Of a stretch of DNA of 64,000 nt, positions 43,186 through 51,700 are shown piece by piece. Every line of letters begins with the position of its first letter. The stretch's first letter is position 1. The notes under the pieces were generated by a model, which worked only from the letters and a program-made list of their open reading frames with translations, did not search any database and was not told the DNA's origin. The position numbers and the translations under genes were made by a program. The stretch comes from Luteolibacter arcticus (GTDB lineage Bacteria; Verrucomicrobiota; Verrucomicrobiia; Verrucomicrobiales; Akkermansiaceae), in assembly GCF_025950235.1 (NCBI RefSeq), contig NZ_JAPDDT010000003.1, positions 606,159 to 670,158 of the forward strand. Direction: 5' to 3'.

Positions 43186-44451
43186 TCACGATTGCGGGGC
43201 AGGGGTGGATTTGCTGCGGAACAGGAAGCTCCAGAGCTTGATCAGGAAATGCAGGCAGAGACCGAAGCTGGCGACCCAGATGCTATACTCCGGCCACTTG
43301 TCGGAAGGATTCCGCACCACTTCGAAGCCGGAGATGGTGGACTCCTGGGACCCGCCCGAGGGGCTGTTCATCATCGTCCGCTGGTAGAGGGTGAGACCGC
43401 CCTGGCGCATCGGCTCGTTCATCTCGATGAAGTGCTTCGTCTCCTGGCCATTCTGGGTGCGGATGACGTCGCTTTCAAAGAGCTTCGCCCGGTTCGTGTT
43501 CGGGTGATACTCGGAGCGTGCATCCGTTAGCGTGATCTGGAAGGGCACCGGCCAGACCCGCTTGTCGAGCCGCACGACAAAGGTGCGGTCGCCCGACTTC
43601 ACCGTCACCGGCGGGCGCGGGCCAAAGGCATCGGGATCGGTGGCCACCAGCAACATCACCTGGCCCTTGCCGCCGTCTCGGGGCATCACGCGGGCATGAA
43701 TGCCGGGCGTGTCCAGCTCGCTCTCCTTGTTCGGCTCGCGCGAGTAGAGGAACCAGCCATCCACCACCGGCTCGCCGCGGTCCGGCGCCATGCTCCCGGT
43801 GGACATCGCCTTGGCATTGGCGACGAAGCCCTGCAGCTCGAGGTCGAAGGGCAGCTTGGGAAGATTCACCTTCCGCTGATCCTTCAGCGTGAGGTCCGAG
43901 TAGTAGGCATCCTTGACGAAGTGGACCGGACCCACGGGCTTGCCATCCTTCACCTCGGTGATCTCGATGGTGGTCTCGGTGAAGGCATTGGCGTAGTCGG
44001 CGGTCTTTGGCAGCGGGCCGTTTTCCTCCTCGCTCAGCATCATCACGCCGCGCTCTTCCTTGAGCTGGGCGACGCCGCCGGCGATGATCATGAAGACGAT
44101 CGAGAAGTGGGCCATCAGCACGCCGGCCGTCCGCCAGCCCTTGCGCATGCGAATGATGCCGCCGAGCGTGAGATTCAGGGCCAGCAGCGCGCACACCCAG
44201 TAGCCGCCGGGCAGCGGCGGCAGATACTTGCCGACCAGATCTTCACGGATGATCCCGGCATCCGGAATGACGTACCAGCTATGGATATCGAAGTACTTCT
44301 GGAGCGTCGTATGAAGGCCGAAATGGACCTGCTCCAGCGTGGCGAGCCACGTCTGGAGCATCAGGATGACCAGCAGGATGGTCGCGAGGCCGAAGCTCGA
44401 CAGCACATGGAAAATGCGGACGGGCCAGGACTTGCGGGCGGAATCGTTCAT
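43186..44451 (-). CDS. resB: ResB-like cytochrome c biogenesis protein
   Basis: 421-residue partner of CcsA in system II cytochrome c maturation. Membrane segments at about 12-32, 85-100, 108-130 and near the C-terminus (YSIWVASFGLCLHFLIKLW) surround a large periplasmic domain of about 230 residues. Characteristic stretches are SSFGLATILLVILMLQTWLAT, LMAHFSIVFMIIAGGVA, NEPMRQGGLTLYQRTM and the S-x-x-GFEVVRNPSDKWPEYS stretch. It is first of the ccs pair and starts 49 bases after the lipoprotein gene. Confidence 0.9.
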   Translation of the reverse strand: MNDSARKSWPVRIFHVLSSFGLATILLVILMLQTWLATLEQVHFGLHTTLQKYFDIHSWYVIPDAGIIREDLVGKYLPPLPGGYWVCALLALNLTLGGIIRMRKGWRTAGVLMAHFSIVFMIIAGGVAQLKEERGVMMLSEEENGPLPKTADYANAFTETTIEITEVKDGKPVGPVHFVKDAYYSDLTLKDQRKVNLPKLPFDLELQGFVANAKAMSTGSMAPDRGEPVVDGWFLYSREPNKESELDTPGIHARVMPRDGGKGQVMLLVATDPDAFGPRPPVTVKSGDRTFVVRLDKRVWPVPFQITLTDARSEYHPNTNRAKLFESDVIRTQNGQETKHFIEMNEPMRQGGLTLYQRTMMNSPSGGSQESTISGFEVVRNPSDKWPEYSIWVASFGLCLHFLIKLWSFLFRSKSTPAPQS

Positions 44452-44500
44452 CGGGTCAGCGGGTTACGGGCCGGGCGGGTGGAGTCGTTCACGGAGGCGG

Positions 44501-45091
44501 CTATTCGCGACGGCGCAGGCCGGCTACGAATACTTTGAGCGCGGCTTTCTGCGCCGCAACCTCTTCGGCCGGGCCGGTCATTTTCACGGTGATCACGCGA
44601 CCGGCGTCTTGCACGATCAGTCCGTAGAGTCCTTGGGCGGGCTTGGCCGACTGGCCCATGCCGGGCATGTATTCGCCGGACGCCTCGACCCACACCCCCT
44701 CGATGCCGAGCACGCTGCCCTTCTCGAGCTTCACGACGTCGCCATCGGTGAGCGGGTCCTTGTCAAATTGGCCGAGCCAGCGGTTCACGTTGTCGGTCAG
44801 GCCGCCGGACGACATGCCGACCGCGACCTCGCCACCGGTGCCGAAGCGGTAGTTCAGCAGGCGGAATTGGTTGGAAGGCATTTCCATCCAGCCCTGGGGC
44901 ACCTGGCCGGCGATGAAGGGGCCGGTGCCGGGTGGCTGAAAGCGGTCGTTTGAAGTCGCATCCAGCTTCACCTGCGCGTCGCGCATGGTCAGCGGGCGCT
45001 CTTCATCCACAGTCACCTCGGCTGGCTTCTTGCAGGCGGGCAAAAGCAGGGCGAGGCCGAGGCAGACAGCGGTGAGGGCCCGGATTTTCAT
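44501..45091 (-). CDS. Predicted lipoprotein upstream of the ccs genes
   Basis: 196-residue lipoprotein: signal peptide MKIRALTAVCLGLALLLPAC with lipobox LPAC. The mature part contains PQGWMEMPSNQFRLLNYRFG, VGMSSGGLTDNVNRWLGQF and a C-terminal VKMTGPAEEVAAQKAALKVF. I have no named family, but the layout (W-x-x-x-P-x-x-x-R-L-x-x-F) recurs in verrucomicrobial and planctomycete lipoproteins, as I recall. Its place just before resB-ccsA suggests a role with cytochrome c maturation. The start ATG at 45091 avoids an unlikely 26-residue extension. Confidence 0.75.
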   Translation of the reverse strand: MKIRALTAVCLGLALLLPACKKPAEVTVDEERPLTMRDAQVKLDATSNDRFQPPGTGPFIAGQVPQGWMEMPSNQFRLLNYRFGTGGEVAVGMSSGGLTDNVNRWLGQFDKDPLTDGDVVKLEKGSVLGIEGVWVEASGEYMPGMGQSAKPAQGLYGLIVQDAGRVITVKMTGPAEEVAAQKAALKVFVAGLRRRE

Positions 45092-45191
45092 CGCGCCGCC
45101 GATAGCCCCCGCTTCCGCGACGCGCAAGGGCATTCCGGCCATCGTCTTTCCGCTTCCCGTCATTGGCATGGCGCCCCTACGGTCGCCGGAC

Positions 45192-46073
45192 GTGAGCGCT
45201 ATCCGCTATTTCAACCGCCACACCGGCCAGATGGAGACCGAGCAGGTCTATGGCGAGGGCTTCCTGAAATTCAGCTACGCCAACCCGCTGGGCGCCCTGC
45301 CGCTCCACCTGATGGTGAAGCGGGCGGGCTTTTCCCGCTGGTACGGCAAGCGCATGGACGACCCCGCGACCAAGGCGAAAGTGGCCCCCTTCATCGCCAA
45401 CTACGGCCTGGATCCCGCGGAATTCGCCGATCCCGCGGACAGCTACGCCACCTTCAACGAATTCTTCTACCGCAAGCTCAAGCCCGCCGCCCGGCCGATC
45501 GCGGAAACCCCGGCGGTCTTCCCCGCCGATGGCCGCCACCTGGGGTTTCAAACAGCCAGCAAGATCGAGGGTGTCTTCGTGAAGGGCCAGAAATTCGACC
45601 TCGGAAAGCTGCTCGGCGATGACGCACTTGCCGCCCGCTATGCGGATGGCTCGCTGGTGCTCTCGCGCCTCTGCCCGGTGGACTACCACCGCTTCCACTT
45701 CCCCGCCGCCGGCACCCCGGGCGAGACGACGGTGATCAATGGCCCCCTCTTTTCCGTCTCCCCCATCGCCCTGCGCCGCCGCCTCGCCTACCTCTGGGAG
45801 AACAAGCGGACGATCACCAAGCTGGAAACAGAAAGCCTCGGCACCGTGCTGCTCCTGGAAATTGGCGCCACCTGCGTCGGCTCGATCCTCCAAACCTTCA
45901 CCCCCGGCAAGCCAGTCCAGAAGGGCGAGGAAAAAGGCTACTTCGCCTTCGGCGGGTCCTCCACCATCACGATCTTCGAGCCCGGCGCAGTGAAACTAGC
46001 GGCCGACCTGGTGGAGTGGTCCTCGAAGCAGGTCGAGCTGTATGCGAAGGTCGGGACGGCGATGGGTGAGTGA
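45192..46073 (+). CDS. psd: Phosphatidylserine decarboxylase
   Basis: 293-residue enzyme converting phosphatidylserine to phosphatidylethanolamine, using a pyruvoyl group made by self-cleavage. Family marks: SYATFNEFFYRKLKP, ADGRHLGF, catalytic LSRLCPVDYHRFHFPAAG, NVxF-like LFSVSP, and the cleavage site FAFGGSSTITIF (cut between Gly and Ser). It is of the longer, Clostridium-like class. The start is probably GTG 45192 (VSAIRYFNRHTG); ATG 45168 adds eight residues. It is divergent from the lipoprotein gene. Confidence 0.92.
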   Translation: MSAIRYFNRHTGQMETEQVYGEGFLKFSYANPLGALPLHLMVKRAGFSRWYGKRMDDPATKAKVAPFIANYGLDPAEFADPADSYATFNEFFYRKLKPAARPIAETPAVFPADGRHLGFQTASKIEGVFVKGQKFDLGKLLGDDALAARYADGSLVLSRLCPVDYHRFHFPAAGTPGETTVINGPLFSVSPIALRRRLAYLWENKRTITKLETESLGTVLLLEIGATCVGSILQTFTPGKPVQKGEEKGYFAFGGSSTITIFEPGAVKLAADLVEWSSKQVELYAKVGTAMGE

Positions 46074-46101
46074 TTTTGCGGAAGTGTTGGGAACAAGGGA
46101 G

Positions 46102-46815
46102 CTATAGGAATAGGAGTTCCATTCCTGCGACCAATTGGACCAATGCCCAAATGGAGCATCCGATCCAACCGGCTATGATCGCTTTCCTGGCTCGCTCCCT
46201 CCGTAGCGCAGCGACAACCAGCGACAGAGCAGCCCCCGCCACCAATGCGGTTGCTCCGAGCCAAAAGCGCTCCCACCACTGGGCTCCCTCACCATCGGTC
46301 GAGAAGTGCTCGATAAGAAATCTTCCCACCGGCAGCGCCATCAAGATCCATGCGGTGTAGGTGAAGACCGGCGGCGGCCGGGGCCTCTCCACGTCCATCC
46401 AGTCACCTTCCGGGACAAGCAGGGCCTCGTTCACCGGTCCTAACCATTCGTAAGCCCAAGTCCAGAGCGTGTCGTCGTAGGGAATATTCAGGGTCGCGAG
46501 TATTTGGATTCTCCGGTACTCCGCCCCACCGGTCTCGGGCTTTTCCCCGGCAGCAAGGCCTCGGGAGTCGTCAAGCGCACGCAATTGGGCGGGGCTTAGC
46601 TGATAGATCTCGCCCTTGACCCGCCGTCCACCCTGCCCGGACACCAGCCCCGGTTTGGCAGCGATGCAATAGAGCGATCCTTCCACCCATCCCTCCCCGA
46701 CGAACTTGGCTCCTTCGAGCCGGAATGCTTCCCAAGCACCGCGCCGGAGCCCGCCGTAGACGAAGACGAGTTGGGGCGTGCCAGCGGCGGACTCAGCGTC
46801 GGAGATCCCCTTCAT
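46102..46815 (-). CDS. Gamma-glutamylcyclotransferase-like domain with membrane tail
   Basis: 237-residue protein. The N-terminal 120 residues are a GGCT/AIG2-like fold with the substrate loop VYGGLRRG (residues 19-26) and VKGEIYQLSPAQLRALDD and AEYRRIQIL, where the catalytic Glu is expected. The C-terminal half has three membrane segments (about 150-170, 185-208, 213-237). A membrane-bound member is unusual. Its ATG overlaps the ribbon-helix-helix gene stop (TGATG), so the two are translationally coupled. Confidence 0.78.
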   Translation of the reverse strand: MKGISDAESAAGTPQLVFVYGGLRRGAWEAFRLEGAKFVGEGWVEGSLYCIAAKPGLVSGQGGRRVKGEIYQLSPAQLRALDDSRGLAAGEKPETGGAEYRRIQILATLNIPYDDTLWTWAYEWLGPVNEALLVPEGDWMDVERPRPPPVFTYTAWILMALPVGRFLIEHFSTDGEGAQWWERFWLGATALVAGAALSLVVAALRRERARKAIIAGWIGCSIWALVQLVAGMELLFL

Positions 46816-47033
46816 CAGCTGACAGGACGAGAGAATCCGTTGCGTCGCGAGAGACCGGAATCATCTCCAAGCACTCCGGCCAAGCGCATGAAAGGCTTGG
46901 AGCCGGCATTTGCCCGGGCTTTTTCAAGCTGTTCGCGAATGAACTGAGCCCGCGACACGCCAGTCCGAGATGCCAATTCCTTCAGCCATAGGGCCAAGTC
47001 GTCGGGGATACGGATCGTCAGCGTCCGGTTCAT
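46815..47033 (-). CDS. Ribbon-helix-helix antitoxin-like protein
   Basis: 72-residue DNA-binding protein of the CopG/RHH type: beta strand MNRTLTIRIPDD, helices LALWLKELASRTGVSRAQFI and REQLEKARAN. The C-terminal phrase MRLAGVLGDDSGLSRRNGFS is like antitoxins that neutralise PIN-domain ribonucleases (recalled). No PIN gene follows; the coupled downstream gene is the GGCT-like membrane protein. It is either an orphan antitoxin or an autoregulator of this two-gene unit. Confidence 0.8.
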   Translation of the reverse strand: MNRTLTIRIPDDLALWLKELASRTGVSRAQFIREQLEKARANAGSKPFMRLAGVLGDDSGLSRRNGFSRPVS

Positions 47034-47133
47034 TTTTCCAAGGGTAAGGGCTTATCTCCAAGCGGGACAAACCGAAACTCCGCACGTTCGTTCTTGTGCG
47101 CAAGGGCCAGCGGGGAAATCACGTCTTCACCCC

Positions 47134-47691
47134 ATGACCGTTCCCGAACGCCCGACCGCCCGTGCCCACCGCGAGGTCGCGTCCGTGTTGCGAGAGGGTG
47201 ATGTGGCAATCGATGCCACGGCCGGCAACGGGCACGACACCGTGTTTCTCGCCGGTCTCGTGGGACCCACAGGCAAGGTCATCGCCTTCGATGTGCAGGA
47301 GCAGGCGATCGCATCAACCCGCGAACGACTGGCGGCGGAGGGTTTGTTAGAACGGGTCGAGCTGGTGCATGCATCCCATGCCGCCATGCATGCCTACGCC
47401 GGACCGGCTAGCGTCACAGCCGCGATGTTCAATCTCGGCTACCTGCCCGGCGGCGACCACGAGCTGATCACACGGACAGAGGAGACGTTACAGGGGCTGG
47501 AGGCGGCCGTGGGCGTGCTGAAACCCGGCGGACTTTTGACAATCGTCTGCTACCCCGGGCACGCAGGCGGAGATGATGAAAGCGCCGCGGTAGTAGCATG
47601 GGCGGAGAAACACGGCGCGGAGGTCTTCCGCCGCGAGGACACCCTGAAGCCCGCGCCATTTCTAGTCGTGGTGCGGGCCACCGAAGCCTAA
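47134..47691 (+). CDS. mnmM: MnmM/YtqB-like SAM-dependent methyltransferase
   Basis: 185-residue class I methyltransferase like YtqB (MnmM), which methylates the wobble-uridine aminomethyl group of tRNA. Motif I is DATAGNGHDTVFLA, followed by VIAFDVQEQAI, AAMFNLGYLPGGDH (the NLGYLPGG signature of the family) and LTIVCYPGHAGGDDE. It is intact and of normal length. It stands alone between the RHH gene and a repeat-rich spacer; the stop TAA is part of a CCTAACA-type motif. Confidence 0.85.
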   Translation: MTVPERPTARAHREVASVLREGDVAIDATAGNGHDTVFLAGLVGPTGKVIAFDVQEQAIASTRERLAAEGLLERVELVHASHAAMHAYAGPASVTAAMFNLGYLPGGDHELITRTEETLQGLEAAVGVLKPGGLLTIVCYPGHAGGDDESAAVVAWAEKHGAEVFRREDTLKPAPFLVVVRATEA

Positions 47692-47730
47692 CAGGCCGAG
47701 CCACAGCCGGCCGGGAGGCCGATCCCGGGA

Positions 47731-47972
47731 CCGCCGGTCTTCAGACCGGCCCGAATGGTCCCTCACTGCCCGCCTGATGACTGGCGCTCCCCCGACCCAA
47801 GCCCGCCCGCCCGCAGCCGTCGAAGACCCGGACTGCGCGCAGCCCTGCTGCCGCTCGAAGCCAGCAGCCCTGCTGCGGGGAAGCACCGGGTGCCATCCCT
47901 TAAGGCCGACAAAGTCTGCATCGTGCGTTAGGGCACCGAGGGACCATTCAGGCCGGTCTGAAGACCAGCGCT
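47731..47972. repeat. Inverted repeat with 40-base arms
   Basis: The left arm 47731-47770 and right arm about 47932-47972 are near-perfect reverse complements. Each contains the small palindrome ggtcttcagacc. They are separated by about 160 bases with no gene. The arrangement looks like a small non-autonomous element or a composite of two palindromic repeats. Confidence 0.75.
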
Positions 47973-48009
47973 CCCGGGCCCACCGCCATAACACATCCAC
48001 CCGCCATCC

Positions 48010-48030
48010 CGCGTCGACGGAACGTCGACA
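48010..48030. repeat. GTCGAC palindrome
   Basis: The stretch gtcgac-ggaac-gtcgac resembles the palindrome gtgtcgaca...tgtcgacac at 9391 and is probably another member of that family. Confidence 0.45.
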
Positions 48031-48040
48031 CCCCTTAATG

Positions 48041-48075
48041 AAAAACCCGGCGCACCTTGAAAGGCGCACCGGGCT
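48041..48075 (-). terminator. Intrinsic terminator after ndk
   Basis: On the minus strand a stem cccggtgcgcc / ggtgcgccggg with two wobble positions and a 6-nt loop is followed by TTTTT. It starts about 25 bases after the ndk stop. Confidence 0.75.
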
Positions 48076-48099
48076 TCGAAAAACCTTCAGAGCCAAGTG

Positions 48100-48531
48100 T
48101 TAGAACACTTCGCCTTCCTTGAAGAACCGCTTGATCTCATCCGCAGCGGCCTCCACGCCATCGGAAGCGTGGCACACGTTGCGCATCTTCGCGTCGCCTT
48201 CCTTGTCGCCGAAGTCACCACGGATGGTGCCGGGAGCGGCGGCCTTCGAGTCGGTCGGGCCGAGCAGGTCGCGGACCTTGGCGATCACGTCGTCGCCTTC
48301 CAGCGCGAGCGCAACGACCGGGGTCTCCTGCATGAATTCACGGACGGACGGGAAGAACGGCTTGTCCGCGATGTGCGAGTAGTGGTCCGCCAACAGCTCG
48401 TCGGTGAGGAACAGCATCTTCATGCCGCGGATCTTGAAGCCTTCCTTCTCGAAGCGGGCGAGCACGGTGCCCACGAGGCTTTTGGCCACAGCGTCGGGCT
48501 TGAACAGAATGAGGGTGGTCTCGAGGGCCAT
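48100..48531 (-). CDS. ndk: Nucleoside diphosphate kinase
   Basis: 143-residue enzyme moving the gamma phosphate of ATP to nucleoside diphosphates through a phosphohistidine. Marks: TLILFKPDAVAKSLVG at the start, and the active-site histidine in RNVCHASDG (usual RNxxHGSD, with Ala for Gly). The start ATG at 48531 matches the family N-terminus; the open frame continues upstream to 48669 through a repeat-like spacer. It is monocistronic with its own terminator. Confidence 0.95.
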   Translation of the reverse strand: MALETTLILFKPDAVAKSLVGTVLARFEKEGFKIRGMKMLFLTDELLADHYSHIADKPFFPSVREFMQETPVVALALEGDDVIAKVRDLLGPTDSKAAAPGTIRGDFGDKEGDAKMRNVCHASDGVEAAADEIKRFFKEGEVF

Positions 48532-48569
48532 GCGCGGGAGGTAGGCGGCGGCGGCGGGGCTGGCAAGCC

Positions 48570-48700
48570 TTTTGCAATAAAGCCTCAGCGCCCTCACACT
48601 TGGAAAATCCGGACCGCCAAAGGACGCGAATGGACGCAAAGGCAGGAATATGCGTCCCATTCGTCCCATTCGCGGTTTCCACCGCCGCCAGTCCCGGCCT
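48570..48700. repeat. Short palindromic repeat in the ndk/RHS spacer
   Basis: The stretch ccgccaaaggacgcgaatgg near 48613 and its partial inverse ccattcgcggtttcc near 48667 form an imperfect inverted repeat. No gene is seen here. Confidence 0.4.
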
Positions 48701-48704
48701 CAGC

Positions 48705-51700
48705 TCAGCTTGAGGTTTTGTTGGAGCGGCTCGAGTTGTGATCCTGCGCACGCTGACCGCCGCTGCCACCTCCCCCGCCGCCACCCGTGGCGGCGGCTTT
48801 CAGCACGGTCACGTGGCCATTGCCGCGGGAAACCGTGATACCGAGGTCGGGGCTATAGACGGTATTCCCACCCAGCAGCATCCCGATCGATGGCTCCCAC
48901 AGGCACTCCGGGGCCATCCAGCGGACCGGGCCGATGGCAGAAGACGAACCCGTGGGCACCCCGGCCGCGGTGAGGAAGACGGGCTTGCCGGCGTCGTCGC
49001 AATCGAAGCGCTCGGTCACCACCCCGGCGGAGTTCGTCATCAGCGAGAAGGAGCTGCGGCCCTCCCAGTCCTTGATGTGTTTTCCATTCAGGTTTTCGTG
49101 GGGATCGCCCCAGTGCTCCACCTTGTTCTTGCCGGCGGTCGAGACGTATTCGCCGGGAGGGCAGGTGCAGTAGCGGTAATTCGGTGCCGAGCTGGCGCTG
49201 GCGGCCGGGTAGTAGAGCGTGCCATCGCGGGTGGCGATGGCGTGCTGGTTCCCGTCGCTGGAGACAAAGGTCACCGCGGCATTGATCGTGCCGGTGCCCG
49301 TGCCGTCATCGCCCCACTCCTGGATGCACTCGGCACCGTCATAGACGAAGGCCGAGGTCACGGCCGGCGAACCGCTGCTGCCGCCGGTGGTGCGGGAAAT
49401 CCGGCGGCCGATGGCATCGTAAGCGTAGCTCACCAGCGTGATCGAGTCCAGCGGATCGGTCACGGGATCGATGACCGCTACGAGACGGCCCTCCGCATCG
49501 TACTGGCTGACGTGGGTCACACTGCCGCGGCCGATGCTGCGGAGATTGCCTTCCTCATCCCAATCGAGCGGACCGCCCGGCCAGGTGGTGTATTGGCCCA
49601 TCTGCTTGTCGCCGGGAGGCACGCCGTCATCCTGCGTGTAGTCGCCCACCACGCCGTTGCGGGTCTGCTGGATGCGGTAGCCCTCCTTCCCGAGGACGTA
49701 GGAGACGAGATCCTCGGGCACCGGCGGCGCACCCATCGCTTCGCGGCGGCGGGTCATGCTGCCGGTGATGCGGCCGAGCGCATCGCGCGTGAATGACTGC
49801 ATGCGGCCGGGGCCTTGCGGGCTGTCGGTGAAGAGCGTCTGGCGTCCCGTGACGCGCTGGTTGCGGTCGCGCTGCTGGATGACGTGCGCCAGCTCGTGGG
49901 CCACGGTATTCTCCACGGTCATTTCCGTGCAGGTGTCGAAGCTGAAGTCGGGGCTGCCCGGCAGCGCGGGCGGACCATCACCGCGATAGCTGAAGGTGGT
50001 CACCACGCCATTCGCCTGGGTGCTGCGCCAGACGCGGTCGCCGGCGTACTGCTGGACCACCACGGGCGGCAAAAGCGGCACACCCACGGCATTCAGCCCG
50101 GAGATCGACAGCACCCGCCCGAGCGCATCGCGCGATTCCACAAAGCGGCGGCCATCGGCATACGTGATGCCGGTGCGGCCGCGGTGGTTGAAGGTGCGGG
50201 TCACAGTGCGGCCGGACTGGGTTTCGCTGAGCGCATTGCCCACCGAGTCCCACGCCCACTCGATGACCGACGATCCCTGCACGCATCGCACGCAATCGCC
50301 CAGGCCATTGTAGGCGAAGGTGGTGGCCGCCACCGGAAGGACGTCCTCCGGCAACTGATCGTGGCTGATCGAGGTGACCAGGCCGCGGAGGTTGAAGTCA
50401 CAGGCGACGATCGCGCCGTTCTTCCGCCGATGCGAGGCCGCACGGCCGAGCGCATCGAAGGTGGTTTCCTCGTAGGTCGAGTCCGGATAGGTGCAGCGCG
50501 TCACCCGGCCGAGTGAATCGCAGGTGAAGGAAGTACGATGCCCATAGGAGTCCGCGCTGTAGAGCGTTTCCCCGCAGCGGGTGAGCGAGGAGCAGAGAGG
50601 TTCGTACTTGCCATCGCCATCGACATCCGCGCTGGTCAGCTGGCTGAAGGCATCCGTGCCGGAGCCGCCGTCATAGGCCATGCGCACCACCAGCCCGCCG
50701 GGCTCGGTGATGGAGACACAGCGGCCGAGCGAATCCCAGGCATACGATGCCGTATTCCCGATGCCATCGGTCACCGAGGTGCAGCGACCGAGCGCATCGT
50801 AGGCGCAGGTCATGGTGAAGGTCTGATCAGGAACGCCGCCCACGAGGAAGTGATCGGTCGTGCCGCAAAGGAGACCGTTGCCCTTTTTATCGCGGGTGAT
50901 CGCGGTGGTCGACGAGCCGTCCGAGCAAGAGGACAGCCGCCCCGCGGTATCATACGCCATGGTAGCGATGCTGTCGCCATTGCAGGTGATGGAAAGCGGC
51001 AGCCCGGCGACCGAGCGCCGAACCACCGTGGTTTCCAAGGCAGGCTGGCCGCCACCGCTGGCAGCGAAGCGTTCCTCGATCACGCTGTCATCGCGGGTGA
51101 AGACATCGAAGAAGAGATCTTCGCAAAGGCCCGCCTTGGCGTTGTTGCTGCGGGACGAGTTCTGGTTGAAGGCGCGCAGCGAAGGACCGCCGCTCCGCGA
51201 GGACGAGCGATAGAGCATCACGTTGCCTGCGGAGCCGGGCTGGTCCTGGAGTTCGCCGAGGACGGTGGTGGTGACGAAGCCCTTGTTATCGTAAGTGCAG
51301 GTGGTGACATTGCCCATCGCGTCGGTGACCGAGGCGGGGCGATGGAAGCCATCATACGTGAACGTGGTGACCGGCTGCGTCACGCCGGCCGCGATTGCCG
51401 TGACCCTCACCAGAGCACCGCAGGTATCGTAGTCGTTCTCGGTGATGACCGGGGAATTCGCCGTGGCCCCGCCCCGGATCACTCGATGCGGCAGGCCGCG
51501 TTCATCGTAGGTGAAATTGCAAACCAGCTCGGCGGTTTGACCGCGGCTGATCGCAGGCGTGCTGAGGCCGGTGAGCTGACCTGCGGCATCGCGGGAGAAA
51601 TCGACCACCGCGAAGTTCTCCAAGCCGAGCGTATCCGGTACGAGCACCCCGGAAGCATAGATCGGCCGCTCTTCCTCCGCCACGCGGACGACCCGTCCCC

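Noticed and set aside
40914..43241. 775-residue plus-strand open frame
   Set aside because: It runs antisense to ccsA and through a repeat spacer; composition is that of a GC-rich shadow (His/Arg/Asp-rich) and no family is recognisable.
48705..49100. C-terminal toxin domain of the RHS protein
   Set aside because: The core ends in a Gly-rich stretch and HNSSRSNKTSS; no nuclease, deaminase or other toxin motif is visible and no clear immunity gene follows.
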